DNA from: Thermomicrobiaceae bacterium
Lineage (GTDB): Bacteria; Chloroflexota; Chloroflexia; Thermomicrobiales; Thermomicrobiaceae
Reading direction: 5' to 3'
Assembly: GCA_025966355.1 (NCBI GenBank)
Contig: JAICWZ010000166.1
Span: 1 to 5,211, forward strand
DNA: 5,211 bases
Shown here: positions 1-5,211 of the stretch, one piece after another
Layout of the letters: each line of letters starts with the position of its first letter
How positions within the stretch are numbered: position 1 is the first letter of the stretch
Translations under genes and position numbers: made by a program
The notes under the pieces: model-generated
Databases searched by the model: none
Told to the model about the DNA's origin: nothing
What the model saw: only the letters and a program-made list of their open reading frames with translations

Positions 1-530
1 ATCAGGTTGCTGATTGTGGGATCCCATCCAGCGAACTCGATACCGGCGGCTTTTCGGACCAGGCTTCGTCCCCCGTCGCAACCAACCAGATATCCTGCTC
101 GGAGCGACGAGCCACCGGCCAGATCAACTTCGACGCCGGTGTCGCCCTGTGCGAATCCGGTCACCTCGCAGCCGCGATAGATCCGCACCCCCATCTCGCC
201 AACCCAGCCGGTCAGTATGCGCTCGATGTGGCTCTGCAACAGAGCCAGCCCATAGGCATGCCGGGCGGGGAAGTCGCTGATGTCCAACCGGATCCAGGCG
301 AAGCCCGCGACCTGCGCCACCTGCCCCTCTGCGAGGAACCGTTCGGCGATTCCACGTTGATCGAACACCTCGATGGTGCGTGCGTGCAAGCCGCGGGCAC
401 GTGAGCCAATCAGGTCCTGGTTGGTGCGCCGCTCGACAATAGCGACGTCGACCTTCGCTAACGCCAGCTCGCCCGCCAGCATCAGACCAGTCGGCCCGGC
501 TCCAGCAATCACCACCGAATGCTCGTTCAT
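1..530 (-). CDS. FAD-dependent aromatic monooxygenase (N-terminal part, cut by window edge)
   Basis: Translating the minus strand from the ATG at 530 gives 176 open residues that run off the left edge, so the C-terminal part is missing. The protein begins with a Rossmann dinucleotide-binding fold: GAGPTGL at residues 10-16 (GxGxxG), then an acidic residue at the end of the second strand (E33, in IVERR). An Arg-rich FAD-contacting stretch follows, GSRARGLHARTIEVF (42-56). GCDGGRSLVRKAAGIEF (150-166) is the second FAD-binding DG motif of the p-hydroxybenzoate-hydroxylase-like flavoprotein family. Such enzymes use NAD(P)H and O2 to hydroxylate aromatic or polyketide substrates, or to inactivate antibiotics (PgaE/RdmE/TetX relatives). 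The substrate cannot be told from this part. The start is supported by a GGAGGGG Shine-Dalgarno (complement of 535-541) 4 nt before the ATG. The gene diverges from the MNT/HEPN operon. Confidence 0.9.
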   Translation of the reverse strand, partial: MNEHSVVIAGAGPTGLMLAGELALAKVDVAIVERRTNQDLIGSRARGLHARTIEVFDQRGIAERFLAEGQVAQVAGFAWIRLDISDFPARHAYGLALLQSHIERILTGWVGEMGVRIYRGCEVTGFAQGDTGVEVDLAGGSSLRAGYLVGCDGGRSLVRKAAGIEFAGWDPTISNL

Positions 531-603
531 CGCGCCCCTCCAGGCGGCAGCACGCTCGCCGTTACCAGCACATCACAGTTCCCGGCCGTCGCTTCGACCG
601 CCG

Positions 604-634
604 ATTATGCGCCACGACCGGGGGCTTGCGGCAA
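604..634 (-). promoter_or_regulatory. Candidate promoter of the monooxygenase gene
   Basis: On the minus strand, TTGCCG (complement of 629-634) lies 19 bp from CATAAT (complement of 604-609), a plausible -35/-10 pair upstream of the ATG at 530. The spacer is longer than the optimal 17 bp, and the -35 lies inside the palindrome at 621-639. It is inferred from sequence match only. Confidence 0.35.
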
Positions 635-639
635 GCCCC
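621..639. promoter_or_regulatory. Palindromic candidate operator between divergent genes
   Basis: GGGGCTTGC-G-GCAAGCCCC is a perfect inverted repeat with 9-bp arms around a single central base. It sits in the gap between the monooxygenase gene (minus) and the MNT/HEPN operon (plus). No T-run follows it on either strand and no gene is transcribed into it, so a terminator role is unlikely. It overlaps candidate -35 boxes on both strands, which suggests an operator for a dimeric regulator. The regulator is not identified. Confidence 0.45.
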
Positions 640-656
640 ACAGCGCGCGCTATACT
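626..656 (+). promoter_or_regulatory. Candidate promoter of the MNT/HEPN operon
   Basis: TTGCGG (626-631) and TATACT (651-656, five of six matches to TATAAT) are separated by 19 bp and lie about 90 bp upstream of the ATG at 746. The -35 box falls within the palindrome at 621-639. Transcription would start near 663, giving a leader of about 80 nt. The long spacer means activity may be weak or dependent on a regulator. Confidence 0.4.
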
Positions 657-745
657 TGAGATGCAACGATGCAGGTATTCTCGTACGCTGTCACCTTCCC
701 CGGATCAGTCAACATCTTCTGCGTCCCAGCAACGAAGGCGGCACC

Positions 746-1051
746 ATGACAACCAGCAACAACGTCATAACCCTCGCCGATGTGCTCGCCAAGCGTGATG
801 AGATTCTGCGCGTAGCAGCGGAACGCGGCGCTCGTCGCATACGCATCTTCGGCTCCGTGGCTAGAGATGATGCGCGAGCAACCAGCGATGTCGATTTTCT
901 CGTCGAGTTCGAACCCGGACGCGATGTTGCAGATCTCAGCGAACTGACGCTCGACCTGGAAGAGATCCTTGATCGCGACGTGCATGTCGTAGATGTAGCG
1001 AGTCTGGATCAATATGGCGAGCAGATCAACCAGTCTGCGACACCGCTATGA
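746..1051 (+). CDS. mntA: MNT-type minimal nucleotidyltransferase, probable antitoxin of HEPN/MNT pair
   Basis: This is a 101-residue protein of the minimal nucleotidyltransferase family (pol-beta fold), the usual size. The signature GSx10DxD is exact: G36-S37, ten residues, then D48-V49-D50, preceded by RIRIFGS and followed by FLVEFEPG. In characterised MntA/HepT systems the MNT protein neutralises the HEPN RNase by transferring AMP to a tyrosine next to the HEPN active site. That role is inferred here from the pairing. The third conserved acidic residue of MNT proteins, usually the D in a VDLV-like strand, appears to be His (V79-H80-V81-V82), with D83 nearby. This may alter metal binding. 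The ATG at 746 is preferred over an upstream in-frame start at 626 because GAAGG (734-738) lies 7 nt before it and family similarity begins just after it. The stop overlaps the next start (ATGA), indicating translational coupling. Base composition looks lower in GC than the flanking genes. Confidence 0.88.
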   Translation: MTTSNNVITLADVLAKRDEILRVAAERGARRIRIFGSVARDDARATSDVDFLVEFEPGRDVADLSELTLDLEEILDRDVHVVDVASLDQYGEQINQSATPL

Positions 1052-1428
1052 GAGATGACCGCGTCTATCTCCAACACATCGCTGAAAGCATTGAACGAAT
1101 CGAGAGCTATCTTAGTGGCGCCCAAGGAACGCTCGACCAACCCTCGTTCTTCGAAGACCAGCGTACCCAGGACGCCGTTCTACAACGGTTGGAAACGCTA
1201 ACCTCCGTGGCGAGTCATCTATCAATTAGCCTGAAGTCCCGCAATTCTCACATCCCATGGGACACGCTCGTGGCGACTCATAACGTCGTTGCCCATGCGT
1301 ATATCGACATCAAACCCGAACAGGTTTGGTCGACGATTCGAAACGATGTTCCACAACTCAAGTCGATGGTCGAGCGTGAACTTCATCAACTGAAGGTTGA
1401 CGATCCGTCGAGCGAAACCGATCGATAG
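1048..1428 (+). CDS. hepT: HEPN (HepT/DUF86-like) protein with altered catalytic motif, probable toxin
   Basis: The protein has 126 residues, within the normal 110-140 range for HepT/DUF86-type HEPN proteins, and appears all-helical. It opens with RDDRVYLQHIAESIERIESYL, the typical first helix. The conserved P-W (70-71) follows, then the active-site region ATHNVVAHAYIDI (76-88), and an ending resembling DUF86 (EQVWSTIRNDVPQLKSMVE). In active members this region reads RNxxxHxY, the Rx4-6H RNase motif. Here the Arg position is His78 (codon CAT at 1279-1281), so the motif is H78-N79-x3-H83-x-Y85. N79, H83 and Y85 are kept, Y85 corresponding to the tyrosine position that MntA AMPylates in studied pairs. 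Loss of the Arg normally abolishes RNase activity, so this may be an inactive toxin, a variant active site, or a sequencing error. It overlaps the MNT gene by 4 nt and ends 26 nt before a convergent nuclease gene. Confidence 0.85.
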   Translation: MRDDRVYLQHIAESIERIESYLSGAQGTLDQPSFFEDQRTQDAVLQRLETLTSVASHLSISLKSRNSHIPWDTLVATHNVVAHAYIDIKPEQVWSTIRNDVPQLKSMVERELHQLKVDDPSSETDR

Positions 1429-1454
1429 AGGTCAGTCCAAGCCAACCACCGTCT

Positions 1455-2150
1455 TCACCCACACGCACCCCACAGCCCTCTTTCATGATTCCGCGCATCG
1501 GTTTGATCGCGGTTGAGGGCGCTTTGGTATTTGACGTCGGGACGGTAGGAAATGGAGCGTGCGTAGCCGCCTTCAACCAACTCCTCGTTGAGCAGTTGCT
1601 TGCCCTGCGGGGTCACCAGCCAGACATAGCGAAGCAGGCGACCATACTGATCGGTCTCTGACACATCTCGTTCGAGCTGAATGTGGCCGCCGGCGTCGCC
1701 GATCAGCGCCTCGGTCTGGTCGTTCGCTTCGATGGCATAGCATTCGACCGGCCCATCCGGCTTGTTCAGTTCCGGCGTGTTGATGCCGATTAGCCGCACG
1801 CGCTCATCGCTGCCGCCGATGCGAACGATAATCGTGTCGCCGTCAACGATGCGTACGAATGTGGCGTCGCCTAGCGTCGCGCCGGAGTCTGGGGTGATCG
1901 ACGTCGATTGGCTCTGGTTCGCGGACGCGGACGTTGCGGTTTGCGGTATCTCAATCGCGGTTGTCGGAGCGGACGCGCTACAGGCACCGCTTGCAATGAT
2001 GAACGCGGCTACGAGTAACGACCCCGCGCTTCGATGGGCACCGCCACGTTGCGTCGGTCGTCGTCGCAGGCTTCGTCGTATGACCGTCCGTTTCTGGTCT
2101 GAAGACGAACGGGTGCGATTCGCGCGAATCGCACCCGTGTTTGAACGCAT
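1455..2150 (-). CDS. Staphylococcal nuclease-like (thermonuclease) protein, probably exported lipoprotein
   Basis: The reading frame encodes 231 residues. An Arg-rich N-terminus precedes a hydrophobic stretch SLLVAAFIIASGAC (44-57) whose end fits a lipobox with C57 as the lipidated Cys. A Ser/Thr/Ala-rich linker (58-95) follows, then an SNase domain (about 96-230). Recognisable SNase motifs are FVRIVDGDTIIV (98-109, Ca-binding Asp region), RVRLIGINTPE (117-127, R119 matching the catalytic Arg35 of S. aureus nuclease), PVECYAIEA (134-142, holding the probable catalytic Glu), DQYGRLLRYVW (167-177, R171 matching Arg87) and GLW near the end. The expected activity is Ca-dependent phosphodiester cleavage of DNA or RNA outside the cell membrane. 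The start is unresolved: the ATG at 2150 lies 7 nt after the amidohydrolase stop, lacks a strong Shine-Dalgarno, and puts a 30-bp palindrome inside the first 14 codons. No ATG, GTG or TTG lies in frame between it and the signal peptide; a CTG at codon 28 would give a conventional signal peptide. Confidence 0.87.
   Translation of the reverse strand: MRSNTGAIRANRTRSSSDQKRTVIRRSLRRRPTQRGGAHRSAGSLLVAAFIIASGACSASAPTTAIEIPQTATSASANQSQSTSITPDSGATLGDATFVRIVDGDTIIVRIGGSDERVRLIGINTPELNKPDGPVECYAIEANDQTEALIGDAGGHIQLERDVSETDQYGRLLRYVWLVTPQGKQLLNEELVEGGYARSISYRPDVKYQSALNRDQTDARNHERGLWGACG
2109..2138 (-). terminator. 30-bp perfect palindrome, likely terminator-like hairpin after the amidohydrolase gene
   Basis: ACGGGTGCGATTCGC is followed immediately by its exact reverse complement, giving 15-bp arms (a 13-bp stem with a 4-nt loop if folded as RNA). 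It begins 19 nt after the amidohydrolase stop codon on the minus strand. The position and GC-rich stem fit a transcription terminator or 3' stabilising hairpin. However, the downstream tract TCGTCTTC is only moderately T-rich, so an operator or another DNA-level role is possible. It overlaps the first codons of the nuclease frame as called. Confidence 0.55.
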
Positions 2151-2157
2151 CCAGTGG

Positions 2158-3588
2158 CTACTTCGCCATCGCCAGAACTTCTTTCGGCACCGGCGGCTTG
2201 AGGCCGGGCTCCAGCGGTGTCTCGTACGGCCGTCCGGAGGTGCGCTCCTTGAGTTCGGCCTGCGCCTGGTCGATCAGCGACTGATCGAGATAGAGCGCGG
2301 CGCCGGTCAGTGCCATCGCCTTCGAGGCGAGCAGCATCCCTTTGTGCCCAATCGACATGCCACTCGTCGCCGTGATGCCCCAGCTGTGTCCGGGGATAGC
2401 GGTCGGGTGGCAGACCGTGTGCACCTGCAGTGTCGGCGTGATGTAGCTGACATCGCCGACGTCCGTCGAGCCGCCGGAGACATGCCCGGCGTCGTAGATC
2501 GGCACGATCTCGCCGTGCAGCGGCGTGTCGAGCATGCTTTCCGGCATGCCGCGCGCGCGCAGATTCAGCTCGCAGGTGCCCGGCGCGAAGCCGGAAATGA
2601 CCGTCTTGGCGTATGCTTGTTCTTCGTCGGTGTATTCGATCGGGCCAAGCTCTTCCATAATAGCGTGCGCCAGATCGGCCAATGCGTAGTTCGGCAGCAC
2701 GTCGAAGCAGCCGCCCTGCATATCTTCTTCGAGCGTCGTCTCGGTCATCAAGGCGGCGCCCTGGGCGATCTTCCGCACCCGCGCGGTCAGTTCGTTGACC
2801 TGGGAGCGTTTCGGCGCGCGCACGTAGTACCAGACTTCGGCCTCGGCCGGGACAACGTTCGGCGCGCCGCCGCCGTTGGTGATGACGTAGTGGATGCGCG
2901 CTTCCTGAATCGAGTGCTCGCGCATGTAGTTGACACCGGTGTTCATCAGTTCAACGGCGTCGAGCGCCGAGCGTCCTTGCTCTGGATTGCCACCGGCGTG
3001 CGCTGTCTTGCCATGGAAGCGGAACTTGATGTTGTCCATGGCATTGCAGCTCCCCTTGACCCCATTGTTGAAGTCCGAGGGGTGCCAGGTGATGGCGGCG
3101 TCCAGGTCGTCGAAAACGCCTTCGCGTGCCATATAGACCTTACCGATCAGCGTCTCTTCAGCCGGGCAGCCATAATAGCGCACCGTGCCCGTGCGGCCGC
3201 TCTGCTCCAGCCAGGCCTTCACCGACATCGCCGCCGCCATCGCCGCCGTGCCGAGCAGGTTGTGCCCGCAGCCGTGGCCCGGCCCGCCATCGACCAGCGG
3301 ATCCTGCGTCGCCTGATTCTTCTGCGACAGCCCCGGCAGCGCATCGTATTCGCCGAGGAAGCCGATAATCGGCGAGCCGCTCCCCCACTCCGCCATGAAG
3401 GCGGTCGGCATGCCGCCGATATTCGGCGTGATGCGGAAGCCTTCTTTGGTCAGTTCGGCCGTGTGAATCTTGCACGCTTCCGTCTCACCGAGACCGAGCT
3501 GCGGCTTCTCCCAGATCTCGTTCGCGACCGCGACGAAGCGCCCCTGTCGCTCCTCAATCCATTCAGCCAGCTCTTCGTTCGTCACCAT
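2158..3588 (-). CDS. abgB: AbgB-like M20 family metallo-amidohydrolase
   Basis: From the ATG at 3588 the protein has 476 residues, close to E. coli AbgB (481), with close resemblance through its length. The catalytic domain shows FLGEYDALPGLSQ (77-89), GHGCGHNLLGTAA (104-116; C107 and H109 as metal ligands), YGCPAEE (139-145; E144 the general base, E145 a ligand), TWHP (H169 a ligand) and IGHKGMLLA (413-421; H415 a ligand). The inserted dimerisation domain spans about 182-295, with HGKTAHAGG (192-200) and RSALDA. STDVGDVSY (374-382) is characteristic of the AbgB group. AbgB relatives hydrolyse amide bonds such as p-aminobenzoyl-glutamate in the cytoplasm. E. coli AbgB works with AbgA and the transporter AbgT, and neither is seen here, so the substrate is open. 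The frame extends upstream to 3669, but the 3588 start has a GAGGGAG Shine-Dalgarno 6 nt away and the candidate promoter lies between the two. Confidence 0.92.
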   Translation of the reverse strand: MVTNEELAEWIEERQGRFVAVANEIWEKPQLGLGETEACKIHTAELTKEGFRITPNIGGMPTAFMAEWGSGSPIIGFLGEYDALPGLSQKNQATQDPLVDGGPGHGCGHNLLGTAAMAAAMSVKAWLEQSGRTGTVRYYGCPAEETLIGKVYMAREGVFDDLDAAITWHPSDFNNGVKGSCNAMDNIKFRFHGKTAHAGGNPEQGRSALDAVELMNTGVNYMREHSIQEARIHYVITNGGGAPNVVPAEAEVWYYVRAPKRSQVNELTARVRKIAQGAALMTETTLEEDMQGGCFDVLPNYALADLAHAIMEELGPIEYTDEEQAYAKTVISGFAPGTCELNLRARGMPESMLDTPLHGEIVPIYDAGHVSGGSTDVGDVSYITPTLQVHTVCHPTAIPGHSWGITATSGMSIGHKGMLLASKAMALTGAALYLDQSLIDQAQAELKERTSGRPYETPLEPGLKPPVPKEVLAMAK

Positions 3589-3594
3589 GTTCGA

Positions 3595-3601
3595 CTCCCT
3601 C
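3595..3601 (-). promoter_or_regulatory. Ribosome binding site deciding the amidohydrolase start
   Basis: The minus strand reads GAGGGAG here, 6 nt upstream of the ATG at 3588. This strong Shine-Dalgarno supports that start over the upstream ATG at 3669, which would add 27 residues unlike the family. Confidence 0.75.
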
Positions 3602-3624
3602 TTCAAAGCAAACCCGATACGGGC

Positions 3625-3653
3625 ACGATAGCAGACCACAGAGCGTCTGTGAA
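3625..3653 (-). promoter_or_regulatory. Candidate sigma-70-type promoter of the amidohydrolase gene
   Basis: On the minus strand, TTCACA (complement of 3648-3653, five of six matches to TTGACA) is separated by exactly 17 bp from TATCGT (complement of 3625-3630, four of six matches to TATAAT). Transcription would begin near 3618, leaving a leader of about 30 nt before the ATG at 3588. The spacer contains the dyad at 3637-3651. Confidence 0.5.
3637..3651. promoter_or_regulatory. Short dyad (candidate operator) in the amidohydrolase promoter
   Basis: CACAGA-GCG-TCTGTG is a perfect inverted repeat with 6-bp arms and a 3-bp centre. It overlaps the spacer and -35 box of the candidate amidohydrolase promoter, where a bound dimeric repressor would block RNA polymerase. 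The divergently encoded PadR protein is a possible ligand, but nothing in the sequence proves this. Confidence 0.35.
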
Positions 3654-3683
3654 CGCCCAGGCTCTTCATATCGCTCGCCGGTA

Positions 3684-3711
3684 TTGCATACCTAGAACAT
3701 CCATGTATAAT
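3684..3711 (+). promoter_or_regulatory. Candidate promoter of the PadR/membrane-protein operon
   Basis: A perfect TATAAT -10 box (3706-3711) lies 16 bp after TTGCAT (3684-3689, a weak -35 matching TTG). The expected start of transcription is near 3718, giving a leader of about 47 nt before the ATG at 3765. A small dyad, ACAT-CC-ATGT (3697-3706), abuts the -10 box. Confidence 0.6.
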
Positions 3712-3764
3712 GCTGCTACGTACGCTTGGATGAGTTCATCGGCATCACGCGACAGGTGGAAATA

Positions 3765-4148
3765 ATGGAGATCAACAAGGACCTAATCGCCGCGTCCTCG
3801 ACACCGATCGTCCTGGCGATCCTGGCCGAACAGGACAGCTACGGCTACGCGATTCTCCAGCGTGTGCGGGAACTGTCGGGCGGGCGCATGCAATGGACGG
3901 ATGGGATGCTCTATCCGGTCTTACACCGGTTGGAACGGCTCGGCCACGTCGAAGCGCACTGGGAAATCGCGGAGAGCGGTCGGCGTCGCAAGTACTACCG
4001 AATCACGACGCAGGGTCAGGCGCAACTCGCGGAGGAACGCCGGCAATGGCAGGCGGTCGACGCGACGCTCCGAGGAATCTGGCAATCGCTTGCCGCGTCT
4101 GTTCCGGCCAATCGCCCAGCAGCCATGCTGCTGCCGTGGGGAGCCTGA
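3765..4148 (+). CDS. PadR-family transcriptional regulator
   Basis: This 127-residue protein is of the small PadR class. The winged helix-turn-helix spans about residues 13-90: TPIVLAILAEQDSYGYAILQRVRELSGG (13-40), then MLYPVLHRLERLGHVEAHWE (48-67, the recognition-helix region) and GRRRKYYRITTQGQAQLAEE (72-91, the wing). A short C-terminal helix (about 92-110) would serve for dimerisation. PadR proteins are dimeric repressors, often released by a small ligand or stress signal, that control neighbouring transporter or membrane-protein genes. The ATG at 3765 is preferred because AGGTGG (3754-3759) lies 5 nt upstream and family similarity starts just after it; a TTG at 3726 in the same frame is less likely. 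The stop is 3 nt before the next gene, so the two form an operon, and the protein probably regulates its own promoter. Confidence 0.93.
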   Translation: MEINKDLIAASSTPIVLAILAEQDSYGYAILQRVRELSGGRMQWTDGMLYPVLHRLERLGHVEAHWEIAESGRRRKYYRITTQGQAQLAEERRQWQAVDATLRGIWQSLAASVPANRPAAMLLPWGA

Positions 4149-4151
4149 GCG

Positions 4152-5211
4152 ATGCTGGCATCGGGAGACGCCGTATCGCTTGAAGATCAGATCGCCCAAT
4201 GGCGGAATTATCTGCAGCGCCGGCAGGCGATCCACACGGTGGATGTCGCGGAGTTGGAAGATCATCTGCGCGAACAGATCACGGTTTTGACCGACGCGGG
4301 ACTCGACCAGGATGAAGCGTTTCTGGTCGCGGTGAAACGTTTGGGCAGCCTCGACGCGCTTTCGCGGGAGTTCGCCCGCGAGCATTCGGAGCGGCTCTGG
4401 AAACAGCTCGTCGTCGCTCCCTCGCATTCCGAGGACGCCCGAGGACGTGTTCAAACCGATGCCGTCGTTGCCTTTGGCCTCGCGGTCGCGGCAGCACTGC
4501 TTATCAAGCTGCCGGCCCTGTTCGGGATGGATCTCGATCAGGACGCCGGCTTCTACGCGCGCAACGTGAGTCTCTTCGTACTGCCCCTCCTGACCGGTTA
4601 CTTCGTCTGGAAGCGGCGCCTCGATATGCGCACGCTCCGCTGGCTGGTCGCGGCGTTCGTCGGGGCGGGCGTCATCGCGAACGTCTATCCCTTCCACTCC
4701 GAAGGCTCGACCGAGGTACTGACGGCGCTACATCTGCCGATCGCGCTCTGGTTGGCGGTGGCTATCGCCTACGCCGGAGGCCGCTGGGGTGAAGTCAGTG
4801 GACGTATGGACTTCATTCGTTTCTCGGGCGAACTCTTCATCTACTACGTCCTGATCGCCCTCGGCGGCGGTGTTCTGACCGGATTCATGGCGCTGATCTT
4901 TCAGGCGATCGGTATCAAGACCCAGCATTTCTTCCAATATTGGATGTTGCCATGCGGCGCGGTCGGAGCCGTCCTGGTCGCCTCCTGGCTGGTGGAAGCG
5001 AAGCAGAGCGTGATCGAGAACATGGCGCCCGTGTTGACCCGCCTCTTCACACCGCTCTTCGCCGGCGTGCTGGTGGCGTTTCTGGGCGCCTGGCTCTGGA
5101 CCGGACGCGGTGTCGACATCGAGCGGGATGCGCTCATCGCCTTTGACCTGCTGCTGCTCGTGGTCGTTGGTCTGCTGCTCTACTCGATTTCGGCGCGAGA
5201 CCGGGGCTCAT
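4152..5211 (+). CDS. Permease-prefix-domain multi-pass membrane protein, DUF4153-like (cut by window edge)
   Basis: From the ATG at 4152, 353 residues are open to the right edge, so the C-terminus is missing. Residues 10-80 form a soluble N-terminal domain: QIAQWRNYLQRRQAI, then VAELEDHLREQITVLTDAGLDQDEAFLVAVKRLGSLDALSREFA in the same stretch. This is the permease prefix domain pattern often encoded next to PadR regulators. About eight hydrophobic segments follow (near 103-118, 139-153, 163-180, 190-210, 226-250, 264-282, 299-316 and 327-345). The segment FIRFSGELFIYYVLIALGGGVLTG (221-244) resembles DUF4153 membrane proteins, whose function is unknown. GGGGAG within the end of the PadR gene could act as its ribosome binding site. 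It is co-transcribed with the PadR gene and is its likely regulatory target. No ATPase motif is visible in the part seen. Confidence 0.85.
   Translation, partial: MLASGDAVSLEDQIAQWRNYLQRRQAIHTVDVAELEDHLREQITVLTDAGLDQDEAFLVAVKRLGSLDALSREFAREHSERLWKQLVVAPSHSEDARGRVQTDAVVAFGLAVAAALLIKLPALFGMDLDQDAGFYARNVSLFVLPLLTGYFVWKRRLDMRTLRWLVAAFVGAGVIANVYPFHSEGSTEVLTALHLPIALWLAVAIAYAGGRWGEVSGRMDFIRFSGELFIYYVLIALGGGVLTGFMALIFQAIGIKTQHFFQYWMLPCGAVGAVLVASWLVEAKQSVIENMAPVLTRLFTPLFAGVLVAFLGAWLWTGRGVDIERDALIAFDLLLLVVVGLLLYSISARDRGS

Noticed and set aside
621..639. Reading the palindrome as an intrinsic terminator
   Set aside because: It lies between the 5' ends of divergent genes, and no T-run follows on either strand.
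373..798. 141-codon plus-strand frame crossing the monooxygenase start and the intergenic region
   Set aside because: Ser/Arg/Pro-rich composition, no ribosome site or family resemblance, and it overlaps the clear N-terminus of the monooxygenase on the other strand.
650..1012. 120-codon minus-strand frame opposite the MNT gene
   Set aside because: The plus strand has an exact GSx10DxD motif and ATGA coupling to the HEPN gene. The minus frame shows no motif.
1429..1454. Possible bidirectional terminator between the convergent HEPN and nuclease genes
   Set aside because: The 26-nt gap contains no inverted repeat of useful length and no T-run.
3589..3669. N-terminal extension of the amidohydrolase to the ATG at 3669
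   Set aside because: The extra 27 residues do not resemble the family, and the candidate promoter and strong Shine-Dalgarno lie downstream of that ATG.
1762..3765. Very long open frame on the plus strand (667 codons) antisense to the amidohydrolase and nuclease genes
   Set aside because: Its translation is Arg/His/Ala-rich with no family resemblance, and it lies opposite two genes with clear motifs. Long antisense frames are expected in GC-rich coding DNA.
3921..4697. 258-codon open frame on the minus strand opposite the PadR and membrane-protein genes
   Set aside because: It has no recognisable domain, while the plus strand encodes strongly conserved PadR and permease-prefix motifs across the same bases.

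Overview
The window is about 5.2 kb of GC-rich bacterial DNA (by eye roughly 60%, not computed) with short intergenic gaps. It carries seven protein-coding genes, two of them cut by the window edges. No RNA gene, CRISPR array or insertion sequence is visible. The gene set (PadR regulator plus permease-prefix membrane protein, AbgB-like amidohydrolase, lipoprotein-type nuclease, HEPN/MNT pair) would fit a Chloroflexota (Thermomicrobia-like) or actinobacterial-type soil or thermal organism. This is only an impression, because no marker gene is present.

Layout. 1-530 (minus) is the N-terminal third or so of an FAD-dependent aromatic monooxygenase. 531-745 is a divergent intergenic region built around a near-perfect palindrome that contains candidate -35 boxes for both directions. 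746-1428 (plus) is a two-gene MNT nucleotidyltransferase/HEPN (MntA/HepT-type) toxin-antitoxin operon whose genes overlap by ATGA. Its base composition looks less GC-rich than its neighbours. The HEPN protein has His where the family's catalytic Arg of the Rx4-6H motif should be, and the nucleotidyltransferase seems to have His in place of its third conserved acidic residue. 1455-2150 (minus) is a secreted or lipid-anchored staphylococcal-nuclease-like protein whose start is uncertain because a 30-bp perfect palindrome lies in its first codons. 2158-3588 (minus) is an AbgB-like M20 metallo-amidohydrolase.

3589-3764 is a second divergent promoter region, with a recognisable promoter on each strand and a short dyad inside the amidohydrolase promoter. 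3765-4148 (plus) is a PadR-family repressor. It is followed after 3 nt by 4152-5211 (plus), a multi-pass membrane protein with an N-terminal permease-prefix domain and a DUF4153-like body, truncated by the window end.

Functional reading. The PadR gene and membrane protein almost certainly form one operon. The PadR product may regulate itself and possibly the divergent amidohydrolase. The MNT/HEPN pair is an independent defence or addiction-type module. The most noteworthy observations are the altered active-site residues of that pair, the shared palindromic divergent promoter in front of it, and the 30-bp palindrome between the amidohydrolase and nuclease genes.
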